DNA from: UBA2357 sp046295975
Lineage (GTDB): Bacteria; Pseudomonadota; Gammaproteobacteria; Burkholderiales; Rhodocyclaceae
Length of the DNA stretch: 64,000 nt
Assembly (NCBI GenBank): GCA_046295975.1
Contig: JBKBMG010000026.1
Coordinates: forward strand, 1 to 64,000
Reading direction: 5' to 3'
Shown here: piece by piece, positions 41,389 through 51,291 of the stretch
How positions within the stretch are numbered: position 1 is the stretch's first letter
Layout: every line of letters begins with the position of its first letter
Notes under the pieces: generated by a model
What the model was told of the DNA's origin: nothing
Database searches by the model: none
The model's input: only the letters and a program-made list of their open reading frames with translations
Position numbers and translations under genes: made by a program

Positions 41389-43080
41389 TCATCGCAACCA
41401 CGCGGCCTTGGCCTTCTGCGGCGACCGTCCTTCGGGCTGTGTCGCGACGTCGGCAGTGGCGCGATCCGCGCGGATGCCGTATTTCTTGGCCAGGGTCTGC
41501 ATGAAGTGGCTGAGGGCGTCGAGTTTCTCATTGGCCGGATCGAGTCGGCGGGTGCGCACGACCAAGGTGCGGGCCTGCTCGGCGAGGCGTTCATTCCAAC
41601 CCTTGTGCTCGATATGGCGCAGGATTGCAAGTGCCGCATTGAACAGTACGTGCGGGTTGCCCGGCAGCTTGCGGACGGCCCCCATCATCTCCTGCACCGC
41701 GCCGTCGAAGTCGCCCGCCTGGGCTTTCTGGGCGCCGCGCGCGACGAAGGTCTTGACCTCGGCGTGTATGCGTTGTTCCACCGCTTCGGCCAGGTCGTCG
41801 CGGCCACGGCGACGCAGGACAGCACGCGAGTGGGTGAGCGCCTGTTCGTCCTCGGCGTGCCGCAGCATGTCGGCGACGAGTTCGCTGCCTTCGGTGTCGA
41901 GCTGGTTGTCGAGACAGGCCTCGACGAGTTGCTGCTTGAGGTCAGCGCTCAGTCCGCTTGCCCGACTGCCGGCGGCAAGTGCGTCCAGCACGGCATCGCG
42001 CGCGCCTGCGTGGTCCTGGCGTTGCTTGAGGATCAGGGCACGTGACAGGGCGCTGCAGACAAGCGTCTCGGGCTGGCCGGGTAGTGAGCGTTCGAGGTCG
42101 CGCACGGTGTTCTCGGCCTCGTCGTAACGGGTCTGGGCCAGTTGCGCACGGACCAGCCGGACGTGGTCCTCCGGGTCGCGGAAATCCGAGTACTTGCTCT
42201 TGCGTACGACTTCACCAAGCGTGCGCTCTGCGTCCTGGTAGTGTGCCGTGTCCATGGCCGCCTGGGCATAGTGGCGTAGCCGCGAAAGCCGGTGCGGCGA
42301 CAACTCGACCGCGTCGGCCAGCGCTTCGCGCGCCTGCTCGAGCGCGCCAATCTCCTTGCGCGTTCGCGCCAGCCAGTCGTAGGCGGCAAGAAAGTAGGCG
42401 CTTTCCGCCACCAGGCCTTCGAGCAAGGCGAGCGCTTCATGGTACTCGTGCCGCAGATAGTGCATGCGGGCGCAGCCAAGGCGGGCCCAGGGCGCGGATT
42501 TGAGGGCAAGCACGCGCTCGAACACGGCAAGGGCGTCGGTGGTCCGCCCGAGGGTGGCAAGCAGTTCGGCGCGTTCGCGCATGAAGTCGGTGCGCTGGCG
42601 GGGATGTTCGGCCTCGCCCTGTTCGCACAAGGTGATGGCGCGTTCCAGGTCGCCACGGTCTATGGCGTCGAACAGTTGAAGGAACAATTCGCGATGGTTC
42701 AGGGCGCGTTCCAGCCGCATCTGCAGCGTGCCGGCGGTCAGTGGCTTGAGGATGTAGTCGTCGGGTGACAGCTCCGCCGTGCCGATGACCCGCTCGTAGT
42801 TGCGTTCGCCGGTGATCATGATGAAGATCGTGCGCCGCGGGATGATGGCGCGCGTGCGCAAGTCCTCCAGCAGATGCTGGCCGTCCTGGCCTTCACCCAG
42901 ATCGTGGTCGCAGAAGATGACGTCGAAGACTTGCTCGCGCAACTTGCGCACCGCCGAGCCGGCAGAGGGGGCGAACTGCACGCCAGTGATGCGAAAGCTC
43001 TCCAGCATCGTGCGCAACTGGGCCCGCATGCCTTGGTTGGCTTCGATGACGAGGACAGTGAGCTGATCGAGGTTCGCCAT
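41389..43080 (-). CDS. Response-regulator receiver fused to TPR repeats
   Basis: 563 residues. The receiver (~1-125) has VLVIEANQGMRAQLRTML, where the acidic pair of the pocket is reduced (E-A), a phospho-acceptor site in DVIFCDHDLGEGQDG and lysine in DDYILKPLTAG. Then about ten helical TPR-like repeats continue to ~540 (ELLATLGRTTDALAVFERVL; YEALALL-type repeats). There is no DNA-binding or enzymatic output, so it should act by protein-protein contact. The upstream 347 bp hold no other gene. Confidence 0.88.
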   Translation of the reverse strand: MANLDQLTVLVIEANQGMRAQLRTMLESFRITGVQFAPSAGSAVRKLREQVFDVIFCDHDLGEGQDGQHLLEDLRTRAIIPRRTIFIMITGERNYERVIGTAELSPDDYILKPLTAGTLQMRLERALNHRELFLQLFDAIDRGDLERAITLCEQGEAEHPRQRTDFMRERAELLATLGRTTDALAVFERVLALKSAPWARLGCARMHYLRHEYHEALALLEGLVAESAYFLAAYDWLARTRKEIGALEQAREALADAVELSPHRLSRLRHYAQAAMDTAHYQDAERTLGEVVRKSKYSDFRDPEDHVRLVRAQLAQTRYDEAENTVRDLERSLPGQPETLVCSALSRALILKQRQDHAGARDAVLDALAAGSRASGLSADLKQQLVEACLDNQLDTEGSELVADMLRHAEDEQALTHSRAVLRRRGRDDLAEAVEQRIHAEVKTFVARGAQKAQAGDFDGAVQEMMGAVRKLPGNPHVLFNAALAILRHIEHKGWNERLAEQARTLVVRTRRLDPANEKLDALSHFMQTLAKKYGIRADRATADVATQPEGRSPQKAKAAWLR

Positions 43081-43372
43081 GGCATGAGCTGCTCGCGCAG
43101 CTTGGGGTCGTGCGTGCCTGGGGACCGGCGTCGCGCCATACGCCCGGCACGCGTTTCAAAGCGTACCAGAAGCTAACGGCAGCCGACGGAGGTTTCTTTA
43201 GGCCAGCGGAGGACTTGCGTCGACAGGAAGCCGAAGCGGCCGGAACCGAAGGCAGGAATGGAGCCGCAGGGGTAGGGGGCGAGGAGGGCGCAACCGGCTG
43301 CTGCCGGGCGCAACAAGGTGTTGCAGGGACAAGGGGCGGGAAGGTGCCCCCGAAACGAACCCGGTGCCGCGC

Positions 43373-43416
43373 TTGCCCGTGATCGGCGGCCCGACACGGC
43401 GGCCGATCACGGGCAA
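43373..43416. terminator. Hairpin after aspS, in the 43081-43427 gene-free stretch
   Basis: A 15-bp perfect stem, TTGCCCGTGATCGGC (43373-43387) with its complement (43402-43416), ends 12 nt beyond the aspS stop. It has no U-tract. The rest of 43081-43427 shows no gene I can support; it should hold the promoter of the REC-TPR gene. Confidence 0.55.
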
Positions 43417-43427
43417 TGCGTGGAGCG

Positions 43428-45227
43428 TCAGCCCCTGTCGATTTCCACCTGGGTGTCGACCTTCTGGCGCAGGCGGATATGCAGCTCGCGCAACTGCTTG
43501 TCGTCGACGTCGCCCGGCGCATCGGTCAACAGGCACTGCGCACGCTGGGTCTTGGGGAAGGCGATCACGTCGCGGATGGACTCGGCGCCCGTCATCAGCG
43601 TGACAATCCGGTCCAGGCCGAACGCCAGTCCGCCATGCGGCGGGGCACCGTACTTCAACGCGTCGAGCAGGAAGCCGAACTTCGCGCGCGCTTCTTCATC
43701 CCCGATGTTGAGCGCCTTGAAGACCTGGCTCTGCATTTCCGCGCGATGGATACGCACCGAGCCGCCGCCAATCTCCCAGCCGTTCAGTGCGAGATCGTAG
43801 GCTTTGGCGAGGCACGCGCCCGGGTCGGTCTCTAGCAGGGCGACATGCTCGTCCTTGGGCGAGGTGAACGGGTGGTGGCAGGCGGTCCAGCGCTTGTCGT
43901 CCTCGTCGTACTCGAACATCGGGAAATCCAGCACCCATACAGGCGTCCAGGCTTCGCCGCTGACGTAGCCCTTCTCGTGGCCGAGCTTGACCCGCAACGC
44001 GCCCATTGCATCGTTGACCACTTTCGCCTTGTCGGCGCCGAAAAAGATCAGGTCGCCGCTCCGAGCGCCGGTGCGCTCGAGTATCGTGCGCAGGGCTTGT
44101 TCGTGAAGGTTCTTGACGATGGGCGACTGCAGCCCCTCTTCGTTGGGACGGGAGGCGTCGTTTACTTTGATGTAGGCGAGGCCTTTGGCGCCATAGATGC
44201 CGACGAACTTGGCGTACTCGTCAATCTCGCCACGGGTCAGCGCGGCGCCGCCAGGCACGCGCATTGCCGCCACGCGTCCGCCGGAGGTTGCCGGGCCGCT
44301 GAACACCTTGAAGGCGACATCGGCAACCGCATCGGTGACTTCGGTCAACTCCAGCGTGACGCGCAGATCGGGCTTGTCGGAGCCGAAGCGGCGCATCGCC
44401 TCGGCATAGGTCATGCGCGGGAACGGGTTCGGCAACTCCACCGAGATGGTGTCACGGAACACGCTGCGCACCATGTCCTCGACCAGGGCGGTGATCTCGT
44501 GCTCGTCCATGAACGAGGTTTCGAGGTCGATCTGGGTAAACTCGGGTTGCCGGTCGGCGCGCAAATCCTCGTCTCGGAAACACTTGGTGATCTGGTAGTA
44601 GCGATCGAAACCGGCCACCATCAGCAGTTGCTTGAACAACTGGGGTGACTGGGGGAGGGCGAAGAACTGGCCCGGATGTACGCGCGAGGGGACGAGATAG
44701 TCACGCGCACCCTCCGGGGTGCTCTTGGTCAGCGTGGGTGTTTCGACGTCGATGAAGCCGGCTGCGTCGAGGAAGCGGCGGAAGGCCATCGCGACCTTGT
44801 AGCGCAGCATCAGGTTCTTCTGCATCTGCGGGCGGCGCAGGTCGACGACGCGATGAGTCAGGCGGACGTTCTCGGAGAGGTTCTCGTCGTCGATCTGGAA
44901 CGGCGGCGTGGCAGCTGCGTTGAGCACTTCGATCTCATGGCACAACACCTCGATCTCACCGGACGTCAGGTTGGGGTTCTCGGTCCCCGCTGGACGGCGT
45001 CGAACCCGGCCGGTCAGGCGAAGCACGAACTCGCTGCGCACCGACTCGGCGATCGCAAACATGTCGGCCCGATCCGGGTCGCACACCACCTGAACCAGCC
45101 CCTCGCGATCGCGCAAATCGATGAAGATCACGCCCCCATGGTCGCGGCGGCGATGAACCCAGCCACACAGCATGACGGTCTGGTCGAGGTCGGCGGCGGT
45201 TACCTTGCCGCAGTAATGGCTTCGCAT
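43428..45227 (-). CDS. aspS: Aspartyl-tRNA synthetase
   Basis: 599 residues, the bacterial length. It charges tRNA-Asp with aspartate. Order: OB-fold anticodon-binding domain (VMLCGWVHRRRDHGGVIFID), class II motif 1 (DVETPTLTKSTPEGARDYLV), motif 2 (FRDEDLRADRQPEFTQID), the bacterial GAD insertion, and motif 3 (PHGGLAFGLDRI). ATG at 45227 (MRSHYCG) begins the conserved N-terminus. It lies ~190 nt downstream of the FmdB-type gene on the same strand. Confidence 0.97.
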   Translation of the reverse strand: MRSHYCGKVTAADLDQTVMLCGWVHRRRDHGGVIFIDLRDREGLVQVVCDPDRADMFAIAESVRSEFVLRLTGRVRRRPAGTENPNLTSGEIEVLCHEIEVLNAAATPPFQIDDENLSENVRLTHRVVDLRRPQMQKNLMLRYKVAMAFRRFLDAAGFIDVETPTLTKSTPEGARDYLVPSRVHPGQFFALPQSPQLFKQLLMVAGFDRYYQITKCFRDEDLRADRQPEFTQIDLETSFMDEHEITALVEDMVRSVFRDTISVELPNPFPRMTYAEAMRRFGSDKPDLRVTLELTEVTDAVADVAFKVFSGPATSGGRVAAMRVPGGAALTRGEIDEYAKFVGIYGAKGLAYIKVNDASRPNEEGLQSPIVKNLHEQALRTILERTGARSGDLIFFGADKAKVVNDAMGALRVKLGHEKGYVSGEAWTPVWVLDFPMFEYDEDDKRWTACHHPFTSPKDEHVALLETDPGACLAKAYDLALNGWEIGGGSVRIHRAEMQSQVFKALNIGDEEARAKFGFLLDALKYGAPPHGGLAFGLDRIVTLMTGAESIRDVIAFPKTQRAQCLLTDAPGDVDDKQLRELHIRLRQKVDTQVEIDRG

Positions 45228-45417
45228 GTAATCGTATTCCACAACAAAGCAGGACCCGTAGGTCCTGCGGTTAGAGTCGGTTCGCTCGTCGCGACGCATC
45301 GATGCTTGACATGCTGCAACTGCGGGGTTGCCGCGAGGCCACCCGTCAAACGCCGCATCGCGATTGGGCGAGAGAACTGGGTACAAGCTGCGGCGACGGC
45401 GCGCCCGGCATGGTCTC

Positions 45418-45702
45418 TCAGGCCGGGTGACAGGCACAGCCTCCGCCGCAGCCGCCTGTCGAGGCGGGTGTACTGTCGGCGGTGCTTGTTTCCGCAGGTT
45501 TGGCAGAAGCCGTTGCACCGCCCCCCTTGAAATCGGTCGCATACCAGCCGCTGCCCTTGAGCTGGAAGCCGGCCGCGGAGAGCAGCTTGGTATAACGCTC
45601 TGCACCGCAACTGGGGCAGGCGGTGAGCGGGCTGTCGCTCATCTTCTGAAGGTGTTCCTTCTGAAAACCGCAACTCTGGCAACGATATTCGTAGATCGGC
45701 AT
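45418..45702 (-). CDS. FmdB-family zinc-ribbon protein
   Basis: 94 residues. The N-terminal zinc ribbon is MPIYEYRCQSCG with CPSCGAERYTKL, giving two C-x2-C pairs. It continues with the family's GFQLKGSGWYATDF and ends in a Gly/Cys-rich tail (GGCGGGCACHP) that could bind a further metal. FmdB-type proteins are small putative regulators of unclear function and often lie before aspS, as here. The 190-bp gap to aspS shows no gene. Confidence 0.9.
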   Translation of the reverse strand: MPIYEYRCQSCGFQKEHLQKMSDSPLTACPSCGAERYTKLLSAAGFQLKGSGWYATDFKGGGATASAKPAETSTADSTPASTGGCGGGCACHPA

Positions 45703-45864
45703 GGCAACCTCCGCAAAGGCAAGCGCAAAATTCTATCAGATGGGCTTTCGCGCGTCTTCCCGGGGGCTGGCCCGGCGGCGTACGCGACTGTTCCGTAACA
45801 TGGGGGCGCTCAGTCCCTTTTTCAAGTCGGTGTCAGACCTCGGATGGCGTGTCGCTGTGCAGGA

Positions 45865-46716
45865 TCAGAACTGACCGAGATACATTTCGGTGAGCGGCCT
45901 GCCCCAGAACAGTGCCAGTACGCCAGCGGCGGCGAGGTAGGGACCGAAAGGAATGGGTACCTGGCGACCGTGCCGGGCGAACACAATCAGGCTGATGCCG
46001 ACCACCGCGCCGACGAGCGACGAGAACAGGATCGTGAGCGGCAGCATCTGCCAGCCCAGCCACGCACCGATCGCCGCGAGCAGCTTGAAATCGCCATAGC
46101 CCATGCCGTCCTTGCCGGTAAGCAGCTTGAACGCCCAAAACACCGACCACAGTGACAGATAGCCCGCCATCGCTCCGATTACCGCGCTGGACAGGTCGGT
46201 AAAGTGCCCTCCGAGATTGAAGGCCAATCCGAGCCAAACCAATGGCAGCGTGAGGTTGTCCGGCAGGAGTTGGGTATCGAGATCGATGAACGTGAGGGCA
46301 ATCAGGGTCCACAGCATCAGGATCGCGCCGACCGCAGCAAGCCCGTAACCGAAGTGCCAGGCGGCAAAGCCCGTCAGTGCCGCGGTGAGCAGTTCGACCA
46401 CCGGATAGCGACGGCTGATCGGCGCGCCGCAATGTCCGCACTTTCCCCGCAGGACCACGTAGCTGATCACCGGAATGTTCTCCAGCGCGGTGATCTGGTG
46501 ACCGCAATGCGGACAGCGGGAGCGCGGTGTGGCGAGGTTGAAGCGCACGCTTTCGGGCGGCGACTCGCCCCGCAACTCGGCCGCCTGGGCGAGCCATTCT
46601 CGCTCCATCATCTTCGGCAGACGATGGATGACGACGTTGAGAAAACTACCGACGAACAGGCCGATAACTGCCCCTATGATGCCCAGGGCAAGCGGGGCTT
46701 CAGCAAAATGATCCAT
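45865..46716 (-). CDS. pilD: Type IV prepilin peptidase/N-methylase
   Basis: 283 residues with about eight membrane helices. The cytoplasmic zinc-binding loop CPHCGHQI ... CGHCGAPISRRYPVVELL is intact, as are the catalytic aspartates (ALTFIDLDTQLLPD and GMGYGDFKLLAAIG). It cleaves prepilin leaders and methylates the new N-terminus. It closes the pilB-pilC-pilD operon, 33 nt after pilC. Confidence 0.96.
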   Translation of the reverse strand: MDHFAEAPLALGIIGAVIGLFVGSFLNVVIHRLPKMMEREWLAQAAELRGESPPESVRFNLATPRSRCPHCGHQITALENIPVISYVVLRGKCGHCGAPISRRYPVVELLTAALTGFAAWHFGYGLAAVGAILMLWTLIALTFIDLDTQLLPDNLTLPLVWLGLAFNLGGHFTDLSSAVIGAMAGYLSLWSVFWAFKLLTGKDGMGYGDFKLLAAIGAWLGWQMLPLTILFSSLVGAVVGISLIVFARHGRQVPIPFGPYLAAAGVLALFWGRPLTEMYLGQF

Positions 46717-46749
46717 CTGGACTGGATAACGTTCCGGCCGTGTCGGCCA

Positions 46750-48003
46750 TCAGCCCACAACTGCGCCGAGTTTGAAGATCGGCAGGTACATTGCAACGAT
46801 GATGCCGCCGATGACGACGCCCAGGAACACCATGATGATCGGCTCGAGCAGCTGCGATAGCCCGGCGACCGCATCATCGACTTCCTGTTCGAAGAAGCTG
46901 GCTGTTCGGCCCAGCATTGAATCCAGCTGTCCAGACTCCTCGCCGATGGACACCATCTGCACGACCATGGTCGGGAAGACGTTGGAGTTCTGCATCGCCA
47001 CCGTCAGACTCGTACCGGTACTGACTTCGTTCTGAATCTGCTTGGTTGCGGTCATGTACACGTGGTTGCCGGAAGCGCCTCCGACCGATTCGAGCGCCTC
47101 AACAAGCGGCACGCCTGCAGCGAACATGGTCGAGAGTGTCCGGGTCCAGCGCGCGATCGTCGCCTTGCGGACAATCTCGCCTACGACCGGCAACTGGAGT
47201 ATGGCTCTGTCGACGGCGATCTGCATCTTCGGCGAGCGCTTGTACAAGAACGCGATACCGAAGACGATCGCGATCACTGTTCCGAACACAGCGTACCAAT
47301 AGTCGACGAAGAACTCCGACATCGCGATCACGATCAAGGTTGGCAAGGGCAGGTCGGCGCCGAAGCTCGCGAACACGTTCTTGAACTCCGGTACGACGAA
47401 CAGCATGATCACCGACACCACGAGTGAGGCAACGATGACGACGGCGGCGGGGTAGAACAGTGCAGACTTGATCTTGCTCTTGATCGCAAGAATCTTTTCC
47501 TTGTACGTCGCGAGACGGTCAAGCAGATCGTCCAGGATACCGGCCTGTTCGCCGGCTCCGACGAGATTGACGAAGAGTCGATCAAAATGGACGGGGTGCT
47601 TGGAAAACGCCTGGGAGAGGCTGGCGCCCGCTTCGACGTCGGAGCGGATTTCATTGAGCAGCCTCGAAAGACTGGGATTGTTCGAGCCCTTGATGCCGAT
47701 GTCGAAGGCCTGCAAAAGCGGCACGCCGGATTTCATCATCGTCGCCAACTGGCGGGTGAACAGCGAGATGTCCTTGTCGGTGATTTTCCGACCACGCGAC
47801 ATGTTCTGCTTCTTGACCTTGTTGACCTTCACGCCCTGGCGGCGGAGCGTGGCCTGGACCACCGCTTCGCCACCGGCGCGCATCTCGCCGCGAATGACTT
47901 TGCCTGTCTTGTCGCGCCCTTCCCAGTGATAGATGTTCTCCTTCGGGCCGGCGGGGGCGCGACGGGTGCGAGCGGTGGTCTTTGCCTGTGCGGTGGTTGC
48001 CAT
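46750..48003 (-). CDS. pilC: Type IV pilus inner-membrane platform protein
   Basis: 417 residues of the GspF/PilC family. Two cytoplasmic GspF domains alternate with three membrane helices. Seen: IFTRQLATMMKSGVPLLQAF-type segments in both halves (SLFTRQLATMMKSGVPLLQA; WTRTLSTMFAAGVPLVEALE) and the hydrophobic end VFLGVVIGGIIVAMYLPIF. It couples PilB to pilus assembly. The N-terminus carries a basic, low-complexity leader (TTAQAKTTARTRRAPAG). Confidence 0.96.
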   Translation of the reverse strand: MATTAQAKTTARTRRAPAGPKENIYHWEGRDKTGKVIRGEMRAGGEAVVQATLRRQGVKVNKVKKQNMSRGRKITDKDISLFTRQLATMMKSGVPLLQAFDIGIKGSNNPSLSRLLNEIRSDVEAGASLSQAFSKHPVHFDRLFVNLVGAGEQAGILDDLLDRLATYKEKILAIKSKIKSALFYPAAVVIVASLVVSVIMLFVVPEFKNVFASFGADLPLPTLIVIAMSEFFVDYWYAVFGTVIAIVFGIAFLYKRSPKMQIAVDRAILQLPVVGEIVRKATIARWTRTLSTMFAAGVPLVEALESVGGASGNHVYMTATKQIQNEVSTGTSLTVAMQNSNVFPTMVVQMVSIGEESGQLDSMLGRTASFFEQEVDDAVAGLSQLLEPIIMVFLGVVIGGIIVAMYLPIFKLGAVVG

Positions 48004-48021
48004 GGGTCGAGTTCTTCCGGT

Positions 48022-49740
48022 TTATTCGTTCGTCGTGGCGAGCACTTCTTCGAGCGAGGTCATGCCCTGCTTGACCTTGAGCAGGCCGGACTGACGCAAG
48101 TCCTTGACGCCCTCCCGTTGCGCCTGCTCTGCAATGTCGATGGAGTTGCCATTGGTCATGATGATGGTCGCGATCTCTTCGCTGATCGGCATGACCTGGT
48201 AGATACCGACGCGGCCCTTGTAACCGCTCCCCTTGCAGCGGTCACAGCCTACCGGGCCGTAGGGCTGCCAGCTGCCGTCGAGCTCTTCGGCCGAAAAGCC
48301 CGCCTGGAGCAAGGCTTCGATCGGAATGTCGACCGGTTGTTTGCAGGTGCATAGCCGCCTTGCGAGTCGCTGGGCGGTAATGAGGATGACCGAAGAGGCG
48401 ATGTTGAACGGCGCGACCCCCATGTTCCGCAGACGCTCCAGTGTGGTCGGCGCATCGTTGGTGTGCAGTGTCGACAGCACCAGGTGACCGGTCTGGGCGG
48501 CCTTGATGGAGATCTCTGCCGTTTCCAGATCGCGGATCTCGCCAACCATGATCACGTCCGGATCTTGTCGGAGAAACGCGCGCAGGGCGGCCGCAAAGGT
48601 CAGGCCGGCTTTTTCGTTGACGTTGACCTGGTTGATGCCCGGAAGGTTGATTTCCGCCGGATCCTCCGCAGTCGAGATGTTGACGCCTGCGGTATTGAGG
48701 ATATTCAGACAGGTGTAGAGCGAAACAGTCTTGCCCGAGCCCGTGGGGCCTGTGACCAGGACCATTCCGTAAGGCCGGCCCACCGCGTCGAGCAGGGCCT
48801 GCTTCTGCTCCGGTTCGTACCCCAGCACGTCCACGCCCAGCATCGCCGAAGAGGGGTCGAGAATACGCATCACGATCTTCTCGCCGTGCAGCGTTGGCAG
48901 GGTGGACACGCGGAAATCGATGGCCTTGTTCTTGGACAGCACGAGCTTCATCCGCCCGTCCTGGGGGACGCGCTTTTCCGAGATGTCCAGGCGCGAGATG
49001 ACCTTGATGCGGGCCGCGATCTTTTCCCTCAGCACCAGTGGCGGCTGCGCGATCTCACGCAGGATGCCGTCCGTGCGAACACGGATACGGTAGTACTTCT
49101 CGTAGGGCTCGAAGTGGATGTCCGATGCGCCTTCATTGATTGCGTCGACGAGCACCTTCTGAATGAACTTGACCACAGGGGCGTCATCGACGTCCGACGC
49201 ATCGTCGGCAGTGGTCGTGGACTCGGCGGACGTCTCGTCCTGCAGCAAGTCCATGTCGAAGTCTTCGCCGGTCAAGTCCTTGAGCGACTGAGACGCGCTC
49301 TCCGACATGCGTTCGATGACTTGCCCGATCTTGTCCGCCTCGGCGATCACGAGATCAACCTGTAAGCCGGTCTGGAAGCGGATTTCGTCGAGGGCGCGGA
49401 GATTGGAGGGGTCGGCCGTCGCGATCGTGATGCGATTCTGACGCTTGATCAGCGGCACCACGAGGTGTTTGGAAATCAGTTTGCGATCGACCGCATCCTT
49501 CTGGAAGTATTGCGGGTCGATCGCCGCGATATCGATCAGCGGGTACCCAAAGGTTTCTGCGGCGAAGGCGGCGACATCCCGCGTGCCGATCAGCTTGCGC
49601 TGCGCCAACTCAAGGATGAAGCCGTTGGGATTGGTCGACGCATTGGTCGAGCACGCGGCAGCATCCGCTTCCGAGAGCTTGCCGTGCTGAATCAGCGCGC
49701 GGCCGAGGCCGCTGATGATCGGTTGAGGATTTGCTGCCAT
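48022..49740 (-). CDS. pilB: Type IV pilus assembly ATPase
   Basis: 572 residues. MshEN-type N-terminal domain (~1-150; bacterial PilB proteins often bind c-di-GMP here), then the GspE ATPase with DIHFEPYEKYYRIRVRTDG, Walker A GPTGSGKTVSLY, Asp box, Walker B VIMVGEIRDLETAEI, His box LVLSTLHTNDAPTTLERL, and a zinc site CTCKQ ... CDRCKGSGYKGR. It powers pilus extension. The 181 bp upstream (49741-49921) contain no gene and should hold the promoter. Given the c-di-GMP proteins nearby, second-messenger control is plausible. Confidence 0.96.
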   Translation of the reverse strand: MAANPQPIISGLGRALIQHGKLSEADAAACSTNASTNPNGFILELAQRKLIGTRDVAAFAAETFGYPLIDIAAIDPQYFQKDAVDRKLISKHLVVPLIKRQNRITIATADPSNLRALDEIRFQTGLQVDLVIAEADKIGQVIERMSESASQSLKDLTGEDFDMDLLQDETSAESTTTADDASDVDDAPVVKFIQKVLVDAINEGASDIHFEPYEKYYRIRVRTDGILREIAQPPLVLREKIAARIKVISRLDISEKRVPQDGRMKLVLSKNKAIDFRVSTLPTLHGEKIVMRILDPSSAMLGVDVLGYEPEQKQALLDAVGRPYGMVLVTGPTGSGKTVSLYTCLNILNTAGVNISTAEDPAEINLPGINQVNVNEKAGLTFAAALRAFLRQDPDVIMVGEIRDLETAEISIKAAQTGHLVLSTLHTNDAPTTLERLRNMGVAPFNIASSVILITAQRLARRLCTCKQPVDIPIEALLQAGFSAEELDGSWQPYGPVGCDRCKGSGYKGRVGIYQVMPISEEIATIIMTNGNSIDIAEQAQREGVKDLRQSGLLKVKQGMTSLEEVLATTNE

Positions 49741-49921
49741 GCTCTGCCGTTTGAAGGTCGATGGTCTGGCGTTGCGCTGACGTCGGATGGCGCAGCCAAG
49801 GACACTATGATTGCATATCGCCCCGATGTTTGCATGTAGCGACCTTGCTTGTAAAGCGACCACTGCCTGAAACAGGCGTTTCGAGGCCGTTGGCTACCGG
49901 GCCGTACGAGTCATTCTAAAC

Positions 49922-51199
49922 TCAAATGCGCGGTACGTCCGGCCGGAACAGCCGCGCCATGCGTACCATCTTGTCCTCGCTCTGGATGACCTCGATGGCG
50001 ACCTCACCGATGCGCAGCGACAGATCGGCGTCGGGGATGTCCTGCAAATGCTCGAGAATGAGCCCGTTCAAGGTCTTGGGGCCCTCTACCGGCAGGTTGA
50101 GGCCCAGCTTGCGATTGAGTTCGCGCAGGTTTTGGGTGCCGTCCACCATGACGCTGCCGTCTGCCCCCCAGGCGAGTTTGTCGCCGCTGTCGGGCATGCT
50201 GGTGGTGAACTTGCCGATGAGCTCCTCGATGATGTCCTCTACCGACACTAGGCCCAGCAGTTCGCCGTATTCGTCGACCACCAGCGCCAGGCGCTGCTGG
50301 TTCTCCTGGAAGAACTGCAGTTGCGAATACACCGGCGTGTCGGCCGGAATGAAGTAGGGCTTGGCCACGAGCTCGCGAATCGATTCGGCGTCGAAGCCGG
50401 ACTCCAGCGTGTGGGCAAGCATCCGGCGCAGGTGGAGCACGCCGATCACGCGCTCATTGTCGCCGTCGAGCACCGGCAGGCGGGTGTGATAACTGGTGGC
50501 GATGCGCTGGCGGATCTGCTCTTCCGGGGCGCGCAGATCGATGTGTTCGATCGCACCGCGCGGCGTCATGACATCCTCCACGGTGATGTGCTCCAGGTCG
50601 AACAGGTTCACCAGGATGTCGCGATTCTTCTGAGGGATGTAGCGCCCCGATTCGAGCACCATCGCGCGCAACTCCTCGATCGACAGGGTGCCCGCCGATG
50701 CCTGCTCCTTGGGTTGCAGCCTCAGGCACCACAGCAAACCCGACACGAACAGATTGACGAACCAGATGGCGGGGTAGGTGAGCTTGAGGAGAAAAGTCAG
50801 CGGATAGCTGACGAACAGCGCCAGCCGATCGGCGTGGTGGGCGCCGATGACCTTGGGGGTGATCTCCGAGAAGACCAGGATGAAGAAGGTGAGAATGATC
50901 GTGCCCGCGGCAAGTGCGAGACGGTCCTCTCCGAACAGGTGGATGGTGATCACACTGGCCAGTGTGGCCGCGCCGACGTTCACCAGGTTGTTGAACAGCA
51001 GGACCACGCCGAGCAGTCGGTCGGTCTTGTCGAGCAAGGCGATGGCGAGTGTCGCGCCGCGATGGCCTGCGCTGGCCAGGGAACGCAATCGGTAGCGGTT
51101 CGACGCCATCATGACCGTCTCGGTCATCGAGGACAGGCCGGAAAGGAGAAGCAATAAAACGAGCGCGCCGAATTGCGCGCCTAAAGGAATGTCGTCCAC
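49922..51199 (-). CDS. CNNM/CorC-type membrane protein (HlyC/CorC family)
   Basis: 425 residues. An N-terminal DUF21/CNNM membrane domain (LVLLLLLSGLSSMTETVMMA; FFILVFSEITPKVIGAHHAD) is followed by paired CBS domains (VEDVMTPRGAIEHIDLRAPE; VVDEYGELLGLVSVEDIIEE) and the C-terminal CorC/HlyC domain. Members are implicated in magnesium and cobalt homeostasis. Order here (this gene, a ccsA-like gene, divergent ffh) is the same neighbourhood as yfjD-ypjD-ffh in E. coli. Confidence 0.92.
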   Translation of the reverse strand: MDDIPLGAQFGALVLLLLLSGLSSMTETVMMASNRYRLRSLASAGHRGATLAIALLDKTDRLLGVVLLFNNLVNVGAATLASVITIHLFGEDRLALAAGTIILTFFILVFSEITPKVIGAHHADRLALFVSYPLTFLLKLTYPAIWFVNLFVSGLLWCLRLQPKEQASAGTLSIEELRAMVLESGRYIPQKNRDILVNLFDLEHITVEDVMTPRGAIEHIDLRAPEEQIRQRIATSYHTRLPVLDGDNERVIGVLHLRRMLAHTLESGFDAESIRELVAKPYFIPADTPVYSQLQFFQENQQRLALVVDEYGELLGLVSVEDIIEELIGKFTTSMPDSGDKLAWGADGSVMVDGTQNLRELNRKLGLNLPVEGPKTLNGLILEHLQDIPDADLSLRIGEVAIEVIQSEDKMVRMARLFRPDVPRI

Positions 51200-51291
51200 A
51201 AGAATCTTGAGGGTGTCGGGTCCGGGCAGTATTCCGCCGACCCGGAATGCGTGTCAAGCGATGGGATTTACGGCGCGGGTATGCGCCGGCC

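Noticed and set aside
43110..43382. 90-codon plus-strand frame upstream of the REC-TPR gene
   Set aside because: Low-complexity composition, no ribosome-binding site and no recognisable feature.
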